Below, piece by piece: positions 1-7,645 of a stretch of DNA of 16,355 nt. The notes under the pieces were generated by a model. The model did no database searches and was not told the DNA's origin. It was given only the letters and a program-made list of their open reading frames with translations. The DNA is from JBILCM01 sp044353165 (GTDB lineage Bacteria; Bacillota; Bacilli; Paenibacillales; YIM-B00363). The stretch lies in assembly GCA_044353165.1 (NCBI GenBank), contig JBILCM010000049.1:1-16355 (forward strand). The letters are read 5' to 3'. How positions within the stretch are numbered: position 1 is the stretch's first letter; every line of letters starts with the position of its first letter. Position numbers and translations under genes: made by a program.

Positions 1-122
1 AAACGTTGAAAAAGACGTTATTCAAACCCGATCTCATCCATCTATCGGACGAAGGGTATTCCGTTTTTGCTGAAGAAATAAAACCGCTTATTTATGAGAT
101 TCTGAAAGGGAAAAAACCATGA
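1..122 (+). CDS. SGNH/GDSL-type hydrolase, C-terminal fragment (gene enters from left edge)
   Basis: An open frame runs from the window edge (first full codon at 3) to the TGA at 120-122 and encodes about 39 residues. It contains DLIHLSDEGYSVFAEEIKP, which matches the last conserved block of SGNH/GDSL hydrolases, the D-x-x-H segment. Here the Asp and His (the DLIH of this block) would complete the Ser-Asp-His triad, and the Gly-Tyr and amphipathic end helix are typical. The stop overlaps the next start as ATGA, so the two genes are translationally coupled and probably handle the same acylated sugar substrate. The catalytic serine block lies outside the window, so substrate and full length cannot be judged. 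Confidence 0.8.
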   Translation, partial: TLKKTLFKPDLIHLSDEGYSVFAEEIKPLIYEILKGKKP

Positions 123-1537
123 CGCAATCCGAACTTTTTGAACTAGATTCTATTTTTACAGATCATATGGTACTCCAGCGAGACAAACATGTTAGCGTGT
201 ATGGATACGGAGGGCATGAAGGGGAAAAAATTGAAGTTAGCTTTAACGGGCAAATAAAAGCCTCCGTCATCCAGAACGGTCGATGGGTAGCTGTGCTTGA
301 TCCGATGCCTCTCAACAAGACGGGACAAACTTTAGAAGTGAAATCAGAGAATAAGATATTGCAATGCAACGATGTTCTCATTGGCGATGTATGGTTGCTA
401 GGAGGACAATCGAATATGGCGCGGCCTTTTAGAGATTATCCTGCGCTTGATTCGAGCGTCGTGAATCATCCACTGATCAGAATTGTGAATGTGGCCGGTC
501 AATGGATGCCCGTCGTTGAGCAACCTGTTGAGAGGCTTCGAAGGGTCAATGATCTTCCGTGGGTTATTTATAATACGCATGATCCAAGTGCAATGGCAGC
601 GATTGAAAATTTCTCGCCACTGGGCAGTTATTTCGCAAAACATGCTGTTGAGGATCAAGATGTTCCCGTCGGTTTAATTTTGGCCGCCAGCGGAGGTACA
701 GCCATTGAACCATGGGTATCCCATGACATTGCGAACACCTTCACCAATAAACCTGTCATTTCAGATCAAGAAAACTTAAAACGGCTGACGACACCAGCTC
801 ATTTTTACAATCAAATGATATATCCGTTGAAAAATTTCAAGTTTAAGGGTGTTTTGTGGTATCAAGGCGAGAGCAATCATCTGGATCCTGAAAATTATAA
901 CGAGAAGTTCCGAAAGCTGATTCGTTCTTGGCGAGAGTTGTTTCGCATGGGGGATATCCCTTTTGTGTATGTGCAGATATCTTCCTATGACCCAACAAAT
1001 TGGGGAGAGTCGGACGGACACGGGTTGAAAAAACACCGCAATGGATGGATTCGAATCCGGGAGGAACAAGCCAAGGCGTTGGCTGAACCGAATACAGGCA
1101 TGGTGACGACCTACGACATTGGTGATCGCGAAGATATACATCCCGTTGGCAAAATAACAGCGGGATATCGTCTATATCACAAGACGAAACAAGTTGCCTA
1201 TAACCATCCTGAGTGGATTACAAGTGGGCCGGTTTATGATCGTGTTCAGTTCGTGCAGAATCAAGCGATTGTGCGATTTAACAATGTGGGCGGCGGACTT
1301 ATGCAAGAGAAAGGGGATATGCTTCGGGGTTTTACAATTGCAGGTGATGATCAAGTATTCTATGAAGCTCAGGCCACAATCGTGGGTGTTACAGTGGAAG
1401 TATCCAGCGCGCAGGTGAAGGAACCGATCGCTGTAAGGTACGCTTGGCAGTCGTACACGGAAGCGAATTTATACAACAAAGAAGGATTCCCTGCAGAGCA
1501 ATTCAGAACGGATGATTTCGTCGTTAGGGTGGAGTAA
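119..1537 (+). CDS. Sialate O-acetylesterase-type SGNH carbohydrate esterase, cytoplasmic
   Basis: This 472-residue protein has the hallmarks of the SASA/DUF303 carbohydrate esterase family. VWLLGGQSNM (91-100) carries the nucleophile Ser98, GVLWYQGESN (244-253) is the second signature, and DIHPVGK carries the Asp339-His341 pair. Members remove O-acetyl groups from sialic acids or from plant-polysaccharide oligosaccharides; which one cannot be told here. There is no signal peptide (the N-terminus MTQSELFELD is polar), so it should act on imported oligosaccharides. The ATG overlaps the stop of the upstream GDSL hydrolase by four bases, and a GAAAGGG ribosome site precedes it. It looks like the last gene of an operon that begins outside the window. 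Family assignment is firm; the substrate is inference. Confidence 0.88.
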   Translation: MTQSELFELDSIFTDHMVLQRDKHVSVYGYGGHEGEKIEVSFNGQIKASVIQNGRWVAVLDPMPLNKTGQTLEVKSENKILQCNDVLIGDVWLLGGQSNMARPFRDYPALDSSVVNHPLIRIVNVAGQWMPVVEQPVERLRRVNDLPWVIYNTHDPSAMAAIENFSPLGSYFAKHAVEDQDVPVGLILAASGGTAIEPWVSHDIANTFTNKPVISDQENLKRLTTPAHFYNQMIYPLKNFKFKGVLWYQGESNHLDPENYNEKFRKLIRSWRELFRMGDIPFVYVQISSYDPTNWGESDGHGLKKHRNGWIRIREEQAKALAEPNTGMVTTYDIGDREDIHPVGKITAGYRLYHKTKQVAYNHPEWITSGPVYDRVQFVQNQAIVRFNNVGGGLMQEKGDMLRGFTIAGDDQVFYEAQATIVGVTVEVSSAQVKEPIAVRYAWQSYTEANLYNKEGFPAEQFRTDDFVVRVE

Positions 1538-1542
1538 TTCGA

Positions 1543-1564
1543 CGATCGCGCAGCCGCGCGGTTG
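1543..1564. terminator. Possible intercistronic hairpin between convergent genes
   Basis: The 33-bp gap between the converging esterase and VanW-type genes contains a GC-rich dyad. The arms 1543-1551 and 1556-1564 pair over nine positions (two G-T wobbles) around the loop AGCC. There is no T-tract on either side, so it is a weak candidate for a shared terminator or 3'-end stabiliser. Confidence 0.25.
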
Positions 1565-1570
1565 GTGGCC

Positions 1571-3040
1571 TCACTCTGTGGCGTCGTCGGGCGATACACC
1601 ATCCTCAACGATGGGTGTGTTATCGCTCGGGTTTGCAGGTGGTTTGGGCATCTGAAGAGAGCCCGATTCGACGTTCGAGGCGTAGAGCTTCGGTTGTGAT
1701 TTGTAGGTGTCACGCGATATGAGTTCTTTATTCACGATGCGCCCATCGATTTTCTTGTAGCGGAACGTCTCAACAACAAGTCCGGGTTGACCGGCATGGA
1801 GAAGCTGGACCGTCCCCTGGCGCAAGGTAGGGTTGCGCACGTATTTGGCGGGCGGCTCCATTTTTTGTAAGATCACCGTCTTTAATGTATAGGTGACATC
1901 GCCTTGCATCGTCCCGAACAGCTTCACCACCAGTTTGCCGCGTGCGCTGCTCGTGCGAATGAGCAGATGCCGCTCTGTGGAGTTGCGGAATTTGAAATTG
2001 ATATGACCGCTCGCGAACGTCGCGTCCAATCCTGGCGGGGCATAACCAATCGGCAGCGAGTGATTGCGCCGCTCCACAATCTCAAGTCCAGCCCGCAAAG
2101 CAGCATTGTATAACGTGCTTGACACTTGGCAAATGCCGCCGCCAACGCCCGGCACAAGACGGCCGTTCAAGATGACAGGCGCCTCGCGAAAGCCGAACTG
2201 CTGCTTCGTCTGTTGGACGGCTTGGCCAAAATCAAACATATCGCCAGGTGCAAGGAGCATGTCGTGAATGACAGAAGCCACCGATTCGACGTTATGTTTC
2301 CTTCCCGCTCCGCTTGCGCCGAACGATGTGGAGAACGATGCAATTTTTCGTTCAATGCCTTGCGCCTGAAGCGTGGCGACCGTCACAGCAGGTGTAGCTT
2401 CGTATACAGGCACGTTCAATCGCAACGCATCTGATGTGCTGACATAGCGGGATGGATGCAGCAAGGTCTGTGCTGGCAACGCTGCGATCAACTGCAACCG
2501 AAGCGCATCCTCCGCTATACGCTGAACCGACGTCTCCGGCACATAGGTGACGGTATCATCCGCATCGATCACCCGCCGTGCGGGCTTGGGCTCGCCAGCA
2601 TATAATTCAGGCCATGACCGCTTGAGCGTTGCCTGCATCAAAGCATGGTCCACGTCGATGCGGAGGGCTAGCTCACGTGGTTGACCCCGCCAATATTGCA
2701 TGGCACGTTCCCAAGGGGGGCCTTCCAGCATACGCGAAATCGTGGCCATCGCTTGATCTGTATTCACACGGAACCCGAGTTCTTCCAAGGGGACGCTTCG
2801 TTCAACGTTGGCTCCACCGCGATCATCCATGCGAAGTGAAATTTTCGTAGCAGCGAATGCTTCAACCTTCTGTTCCAAACCCATGCGCACTTCTGCCATC
2901 GTCATTCCTTCCACACGCCAGCCTGACACGGACATCCCTTCGGGAAATGTCGATTTTTGGGCATATAATCCAACAATACCGCCGATCATCAATACACCCA
3001 TGAATCCAAAAACTACAATCCTAAGATTTCGTCTGGCCAT
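1571..3040 (-). CDS. VanW/YoaR-family membrane-anchored envelope protein
   Basis: I chose the ATG at 3040 (489 residues). It follows AGAGGTG with a short spacer, whereas the longer frame begins with an unsupported TTG at 3076. Residues about 6-26 form one hydrophobic segment after a basic MARRNLR start, so the protein is anchored with its bulk outside. Residues about 30-230 resemble the putative peptidoglycan-binding YoaR domain. Residues about 235-375 are the VanW domain, with RKHNVESVASVI and the diagnostic GVGGGICQVSSTLYNAAL containing Cys304. The end is a Pro/Asp-rich tail. VanW was named from a vancomycin-resistance cluster, but its biochemical role is not established. No van genes are nearby, so resistance should not be inferred. 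It is divergent from ftsEX, which fits a cell-wall role. Confidence 0.88.
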   Translation of the reverse strand: MARRNLRIVVFGFMGVLMIGGIVGLYAQKSTFPEGMSVSGWRVEGMTMAEVRMGLEQKVEAFAATKISLRMDDRGGANVERSVPLEELGFRVNTDQAMATISRMLEGPPWERAMQYWRGQPRELALRIDVDHALMQATLKRSWPELYAGEPKPARRVIDADDTVTYVPETSVQRIAEDALRLQLIAALPAQTLLHPSRYVSTSDALRLNVPVYEATPAVTVATLQAQGIERKIASFSTSFGASGAGRKHNVESVASVIHDMLLAPGDMFDFGQAVQQTKQQFGFREAPVILNGRLVPGVGGGICQVSSTLYNAALRAGLEIVERRNHSLPIGYAPPGLDATFASGHINFKFRNSTERHLLIRTSSARGKLVVKLFGTMQGDVTYTLKTVILQKMEPPAKYVRNPTLRQGTVQLLHAGQPGLVVETFRYKKIDGRIVNKELISRDTYKSQPKLYASNVESGSLQMPKPPANPSDNTPIVEDGVSPDDATE

Positions 3041-3127
3041 CTTGCACCTCTTCGTCATTTTTGTGTTAAAATCCAAAACTTACAGGTATAATTTCTGACA
3101 AAATCCCATCATTTTGCCGTATTGAAG

Positions 3128-3136
3128 TGTTATAAT
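3128..3136 (+). promoter_or_regulatory. Extended -10 promoter for the ftsEX operon
   Basis: TGTTATAAT at 3128-3136 is a perfect TG-N extended -10 (TATAAT at 3131-3136), 71 bp upstream of the ftsE start. No good -35 is present at 16-18 bp, as is usual for extended -10 promoters of the housekeeping sigma factor. A small dyad (CAAAAT at 3099-3104 and ATTTTG at 3111-3116) covers the place where the -35 would be. I found no equally good promoter for the divergent VanW gene. Confidence 0.65.
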
Positions 3137-3206
3137 GACGAGGAGAGAGGAATTACGCAGATTTTGTCGAATGTAAAGTTGCACGCTTACACAGGAGTGA
3201 TCCGCA

Positions 3207-3893
3207 TTGATTGAGATGCAAGATGTATTCAAAACGTACCCCGATGGCGGACTAGCGCTTCAAGGCATCAATATCAGAATTGAGCGCAATGAATTTGTTT
3301 ATCTTGTGGGCCCGTCAGGCGCCGGGAAATCCACCTTCATGAAATTGATTTATCGCGAAGAGCGACCGACACAAGGTACCATTTTTATCAATGGATTTGA
3401 TTTGGAGAAATTGAAACAACGTAAAATCCCTTACCTGAGGCGCAATATCGGCGTGATCTTCCAGGATTTTAAACTGTTACCGAAGATGACCGCTTATGAG
3501 AACATTGCGTTCGCGATGGAAGTAATTGAAGCACCATCCCGCATTATTAAAAATCGTACGCGCGAAGTGCTCGAATTAGTCCGACTCAAAGACAAAGGCA
3601 ATGCGTATCCCAATCAACTCTCCGGTGGGGAGCAACAACGTGTGGCTATCGCGCGTGCGATTGTGAACAATCCCTCTGTCATTGTGGCGGACGAGCCCAC
3701 AGGAAACTTGGACCCGGAAACATCCCTGGGGATTATGCGGCTTCTTGAAGAGATCAATTTCCGCGGCGCGACGATCTTAATGGCGACCCATAACAAGGAA
3801 ATCGTCAATACGATTCGCAAGCGAGTCATTGCCATTGAGAAAGGTCAGATTGTTCGAGACGAGTTGAAAGGGGAGTACGGTTATGAGGATTAG
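3207..3893 (+). CDS. ftsE: Cell-division ABC transporter ATPase FtsE
   Basis: This 228-residue ATPase works with FtsX in a membrane complex that transmits ATP-driven conformational change to extracytoplasmic murein hydrolases rather than moving a solute. It has Walker A GPSGAGKS (35-42), the Q-loop Gln86, the signature LSGGEQQ (138-144), Walker B ending at Asp162-Glu163 and the switch His195. Its sequence is close to Bacillus and Paenibacillus FtsE, including the C-terminal GEYGYED. The start is TTG at 3207, giving MIEMQDV as in homologues, with AGGAG at 3193-3197 nine bases upstream; the internal ATG at 3216 is too far from that site. It overlaps ftsX by 11 bases. Confidence 0.97.
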   Translation: MIEMQDVFKTYPDGGLALQGINIRIERNEFVYLVGPSGAGKSTFMKLIYREERPTQGTIFINGFDLEKLKQRKIPYLRRNIGVIFQDFKLLPKMTAYENIAFAMEVIEAPSRIIKNRTREVLELVRLKDKGNAYPNQLSGGEQQRVAIARAIVNNPSVIVADEPTGNLDPETSLGIMRLLEEINFRGATILMATHNKEIVNTIRKRVIAIEKGQIVRDELKGEYGYED

Positions 3894-4800
3894 TACGCTC
3901 GTCCGTCATCTCCGAGAAGGTTTCAACAACGTCTGGCGCAACGGATGGATGACGTTCGCTTCCATTAGCGCGATTTCGATATCTTTGTTCATTCTGGGTG
4001 TTTTTATGATTGTGGCGTTGAACGTGAACAAATTTACCCAGGATATCGAGAGCGAAGTGGAAATTCGTGTGTACTTAGATGTGAGTGTTGCCCGCGAACA
4101 GGTGCCCAGTCTACAGAATCTCATCGGTGAGCTTGAGGGCGTCAAGCAAATTGTCTTTATCTCCAAAGAAGAAGGTATTGAATTTCTTAAAGAACGACTT
4201 GGTGAAGAAGGCAGGCAGTTGTTGGAAGGCCAAGAAGGCGATAACAATCCGTTACCCGATTCATTCACGGTGGAAGTTTATGATCCGCGCACAATTGACC
4301 AGGTGGCTGAGCGTATTCTGGCCATGAACGAAGGCAAAGACCCCGCACCGATTTGGGAGCTGAACTATGGCGCTGACACCGTGCGAACGCTGTTTAAGGT
4401 AACGGATACAATTCGCAATATCGGTCTTATCTTGGTTCTTGGATTGGCCTTGATGTCGACGTTCCTCATTGCCAATACGATTAAGGTCACGATCGTGGCT
4501 CGCCGGCGTGAGATTGGGATTATGAAGTTGGTCGGTGCGACGAACAATTTTATTCGCTGGCCTTTCTTCGTTGAGGGCGCATTGCTTGGCATCGTCGGAT
4601 CGATTATTCCTGTCCTGATTCTTATTTTTTCTTATCGTGGATTGGTTTCATACGCAGAATTCGGTTTGGGTTTATTGCAAGTTGCTTTACTCCCGACCCA
4701 AGATATCGCACCAAGGTTAGCGCTTATCTTAATCAGCCTTGGATTTGTCATCGGCGTATGGGGAACGACACTATCCGTCCGAAAATTCCTCAAGGTATAA
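3883..4800 (+). CDS. ftsX: Cell-division membrane protein FtsX
   Basis: FtsX is the membrane partner of FtsE. The 305 residues have the expected topology. A cytoplasmic N-terminus (MRISTLVRHLREGFNNVWRNGWMTF) is followed by TM1 at about 25-47, then an extracellular domain of about 48-178 that in homologues docks the coiled coil of a murein hydrolase. Next come TM2 about 179-201, the cytoplasmic loop VARRREIGIMKLVGAT, TM3 about 230-250 and TM4 about 278-297. The ATG lies inside the end of ftsE, so the two are translationally coupled. The next gene, 21 bp downstream, encodes a coiled-coil murein hydrolase, the natural partner. Confidence 0.97.
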   Translation: MRISTLVRHLREGFNNVWRNGWMTFASISAISISLFILGVFMIVALNVNKFTQDIESEVEIRVYLDVSVAREQVPSLQNLIGELEGVKQIVFISKEEGIEFLKERLGEEGRQLLEGQEGDNNPLPDSFTVEVYDPRTIDQVAERILAMNEGKDPAPIWELNYGADTVRTLFKVTDTIRNIGLILVLGLALMSTFLIANTIKVTIVARRREIGIMKLVGATNNFIRWPFFVEGALLGIVGSIIPVLILIFSYRGLVSYAEFGLGLLQVALLPTQDIAPRLALILISLGFVIGVWGTTLSVRKFLKV

Positions 4801-4821
4801 CGACAAGAGGGAGGGAGCAGA

Positions 4822-6027
4822 TTGTACAGAAGGATCACCGTATTCATCATCGCTATTTCACTTTTTGTGACATCGTTAGGATTCCCGACAGCCAGCATCG
4901 CGGCAAGTTCGGAGTTGGATAAAGTCAATACGCAGTTAAAGAAAGTGAAAGAACAGATGCAAAGAGTTGAGGCTGCCGAGAAGAAGGCAAAGCGCGAAAT
5001 TTCGCGAATTCGCGGACAGAAAGCAGCTTATTCGAAGGAAGTCGACCGTCTTGAGCAAGATATCGCCGTCACTTCACGAAAAATCGATAAACTCGATCAG
5101 CAGATCATTCAAGTGGAAGACAACTTGGTCATGACCGTTGCGGAACTCGAAGACGCCAAACAACGGGTGATCGATCGCGACGCCTTGTTGAAATCGCGCA
5201 TGCGGCTGTTGTATGTGAACGGCTTTGTCACTTATTTGGATGTGTTGCTTAGTTCTGCGAGTTTCTTGGACTTTCTGGATCGTGTAGACGCCTTGCAGTC
5301 CATCCTCATACAGGATAAAGATATTCTGGCTTCGAACTTGCGCGACCGTCAGACGGTAGAGATGAAAAAACAAGACGTCGAGGCGCAGCTCGTGTATGTA
5401 GAGGAACTGTTCGCCGAAACAACAAAGCTGCAGGATGACTTGACGAACAAGAAAGAGAAACGCGAAGTGGCCATTGCCTCACTAGATAACAAAGAAGAAG
5501 CTCTTGAAGAAGTCACCGAAGAGCAGGAACGGGAATTGATGAAACTCGCCGACCAACAGGCGAAGCTCATTAAGAAACAGAAAGAGCTCACGGCCAAGAA
5601 TACCAAGAAGAAAGTGGTTAAATATACCGGCGGCAAGTTAAAATGGCCTGTGCCGAGCAGCACTCGAATTACATCCTACTTCGGCACGCGCATTCATCCG
5701 ATCACCAAACGCAGACATGTGCATTCTGGATTGGATATCGGGGATGATGCCGGTACTACGATTGTGGCTGCTGCATCAGGAGAAGTCATTCTGGCGCAAT
5801 GGTACGGCGGTTTCGGCAACACGGTCATTATTGAACATAAAGACGGATTCCGAACATTGTATGCGCACATTCGCAGTCGTGGGATCAAAGTGAAGGTCGG
5901 CGATTCGGTGAATGCTGGGGAGAAAATTGCGGAAATCGGCTCAACAGGCAGTTCGACGGGGAACCATCTACATTTTGGCGTCTATGTGAACAGTGTAGCA
6001 GTAGATCCGTTGCCGTATTTACAATAG
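4822..6027 (+). CDS. Secreted coiled-coil M23 (LytM) peptidoglycan endopeptidase, probable FtsEX effector
   Basis: A 401-residue secreted protein starting at TTG 4822 behind AAGAGGGAGGGAG. The signal peptide spans about 1-27/28 (cleavage near ASIA-A). Two helical coiled-coil stretches (about 31-125 and 165-262) flank RMRLLYVNGFVTYLDVLLSS (126-145), a segment typical of the FtsX-docking hydrolases CwlO, PcsB and EnvC. The C-terminal M23 domain (about 283-400) keeps every catalytic feature: zinc ligands His301, Asp305 and His384, plus His349 and His382. It should cut cross-linking stem peptides. It resembles EnvC in layout, but EnvC has a degenerate LytM domain whereas this one looks active. 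CwlO and PcsB carry NlpC/P60 or CHAP domains instead. Position 21 bp after ftsX supports direct coupling. No gene symbol is assigned because naming is inconsistent. Confidence 0.92.
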   Translation: MYRRITVFIIAISLFVTSLGFPTASIAASSELDKVNTQLKKVKEQMQRVEAAEKKAKREISRIRGQKAAYSKEVDRLEQDIAVTSRKIDKLDQQIIQVEDNLVMTVAELEDAKQRVIDRDALLKSRMRLLYVNGFVTYLDVLLSSASFLDFLDRVDALQSILIQDKDILASNLRDRQTVEMKKQDVEAQLVYVEELFAETTKLQDDLTNKKEKREVAIASLDNKEEALEEVTEEQERELMKLADQQAKLIKKQKELTAKNTKKKVVKYTGGKLKWPVPSSTRITSYFGTRIHPITKRRHVHSGLDIGDDAGTTIVAAASGEVILAQWYGGFGNTVIIEHKDGFRTLYAHIRSRGIKVKVGDSVNAGEKIAEIGSTGSSTGNHLHFGVYVNSVAVDPLPYLQ

Positions 6028-6062
6028 GGCGCTTACAGTAGGAGACATCATCGCTTATTAAA

Positions 6063-6107
6063 ATGTGCAACATATGCATATACTGGTCTGTATGCACACA
6101 AGCACAT
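6063..6107. other. Nested imperfect stem-loop in the gap before ctpB
   Basis: The 114-bp gap between the M23 gene and the S41 protease gene holds a nested dyad. The outer arms are ATGTGC (6063-6068) and GCACAT (6102-6107). The inner arms are TGCATATAC (6075-6083) and GTATGCA (6090-6096), with a two-base bulge. TATACT at 6079-6084 inside it could serve as a -10, but no good -35 precedes it. There is no T-tract, so this is not a standard terminator. Confidence 0.35.
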
Positions 6108-6141
6108 AGGTTGCCGGTGTCAATAAAGGTGGTGGGAACAC

Positions 6142-7614
6142 GTGGTATTTAAAGGTCGTACAGTATTGGCTTTCGTGGTGATGGCTTTGCTTGCAGGCAG
6201 TGTCGTGACGTGGACCGTGGCAGGCTCTCTTGATACACAGGTCGTTTCAAAGATCGTCGCGGACAAACCGGCGAGCAAGGAAGACCAACCTTCAGCTGCA
6301 ATGAATGGGATCTCAGAGGATGAGGTTGCCAAATTATCTGCAGTCTACAAACTGTTAAATCAGCGCTATTTTGAACAAGTCGATCGAGCAAAGTTGACCG
6401 ACGGCGCATTGGATGGACTGGTGTCTGCATTGGAGGACCCTTACTCCGAATATATGAACGCCAAGGAGATTGAAACGTTCTTCTCGGAGCATATCAATTC
6501 TTCGTTCACAGGCATCGGCGCGGAGGTCACCTTACGAGACGGGAATATTGTGATTGTATCACCGATACGCAATTCTCCTGCGGAGCGCGCGGGATTGCTA
6601 GCGGGAGACACGATTATCTCCGTCAATGGCGAATTGCTGCAAGGATTTACGTTAAGTGAGGCGGTTGGTAAAATTCGCGGGCCTAAGGGTACGCAAGCGA
6701 AGCTGCGTATTTTGCGAGCGGGCACGGCTGAACCGATGGAGATTATCGTCGTTCGTGATGATATTAGCCTAGAGACGGTGGAAGGCCAAATGTTAGACGG
6801 CGGCATCGGGCTGATTCGAATCAGTCAATTCGCTGTCAACACAGGCGAGCGTTACCTTGAAGAGTTAAAGAAACTGGAGAATAAAGGAATGCAAGGACTG
6901 ATCATTGACGTGCGCAACAATCCGGGAGGCGTCGTAGAAGCGGTCCAAACCGTAGCAGAGTCGATCGTTCCTTCAGGGAAGACCATTATGCACTTGGAAT
7001 ACCGTGATGGGAAGCGGGAACAGACCACATCGAAGGGGACAGGCAAGACTTATCCCGTCGTCGTGTTGATCAATCAAGGGTCGGCAAGTGCATCAGAAAT
7101 TTTGGCCGCGGCCATTGAGGAATCTGCAGGCGGACAACTGGTAGGAAAGACGACGTTCGGCAAGGGACTTGTACAAACGACCGTTCGATTGAACGACGGA
7201 AGCGGCGTCAAGTTAACCATTGCCAAATGGCTGACACCGGATGGGGAGATGATTCACAAACAAGGAATTAAGCCCAATTTGGATATTGAGCAGACAAAGC
7301 TGTTTGAAGCGGTTTCCATTCCCAAAGAAGCGGATATCCACTTGGACATGGCCGGCGAGGAAGTGAAGAATGTACAGCTCATTCTTGAAGGCCTTGGCAT
7401 GAAGCCGGGTCGTACGGATGGTTATTTTAGCCAAGCGACCAAGAACGCTGTTGTACAGTTTCAACAAATGTACGGGCTGACAGTGAACGGAATCGTTGAC
7501 AAGAAGACGGCTGTGAAACTCGAGGAAGTGGTCATCAAGAAGTATCTCGACCCAGCGAATGATACACAGTTGAAGGCAGCGATCACACATATTCAGAAAA
7601 TGAAGAAGCAGTAA
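6142..7614 (+). CDS. ctpB: S41 carboxy-terminal processing protease, CtpB type, with PDZ and peptidoglycan-binding domains
   Basis: A 490-residue secreted or membrane-tethered serine protease with a Ser-Lys dyad. Start is GTG at 6142 after AAAGGTGGTG. Residues about 7-28 form the signal or anchor. A helical N-domain is followed by a PDZ domain (about 118-200, with AGLLAGDTIISVNG at 150-163) that gates substrate entry. The S41 core spans about 215-380, with DVRNNPGG at 256-263. By alignment to CtpB spacing the catalytic residues are Ser316 (in GSASASEI), Lys341 and Gln345. A C-terminal PG_binding_1 repeat (about 408-462) should hold it at the wall. In B. subtilis, CtpB acts in sporulation signalling; in other bacteria Ctp proteases trim murein hydrolases. 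Location after the M23 gene makes that hydrolase a plausible substrate. Confidence 0.93.
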   Translation: MVFKGRTVLAFVVMALLAGSVVTWTVAGSLDTQVVSKIVADKPASKEDQPSAAMNGISEDEVAKLSAVYKLLNQRYFEQVDRAKLTDGALDGLVSALEDPYSEYMNAKEIETFFSEHINSSFTGIGAEVTLRDGNIVIVSPIRNSPAERAGLLAGDTIISVNGELLQGFTLSEAVGKIRGPKGTQAKLRILRAGTAEPMEIIVVRDDISLETVEGQMLDGGIGLIRISQFAVNTGERYLEELKKLENKGMQGLIIDVRNNPGGVVEAVQTVAESIVPSGKTIMHLEYRDGKREQTTSKGTGKTYPVVVLINQGSASASEILAAAIEESAGGQLVGKTTFGKGLVQTTVRLNDGSGVKLTIAKWLTPDGEMIHKQGIKPNLDIEQTKLFEAVSIPKEADIHLDMAGEEVKNVQLILEGLGMKPGRTDGYFSQATKNAVVQFQQMYGLTVNGIVDKKTAVKLEEVVIKKYLDPANDTQLKAAITHIQKMKKQ

Positions 7615-7645
7615 ATCCATTATTAGGGTTACGGGGGAACATGGG

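Noticed and set aside
1571..3040. Vancomycin-resistance determinant
   Set aside because: VanW-domain proteins are widespread in Firmicutes without resistance, and no vanH/A/X, vanR/S or ligase gene is nearby.
3041..3076. Twelve-residue longer VanW-type protein starting at TTG 3076
   Set aside because: No ribosome site fits the TTG, while ATG 3040 has AGAGGTG and yields a normal basic-plus-hydrophobic signal anchor.
3150..3180. WalR-type box near the ftsE leader (a TGTAAA hexamer)
   Set aside because: The WalR site needs two such hexamers separated by five bases; no second one is at the right distance.
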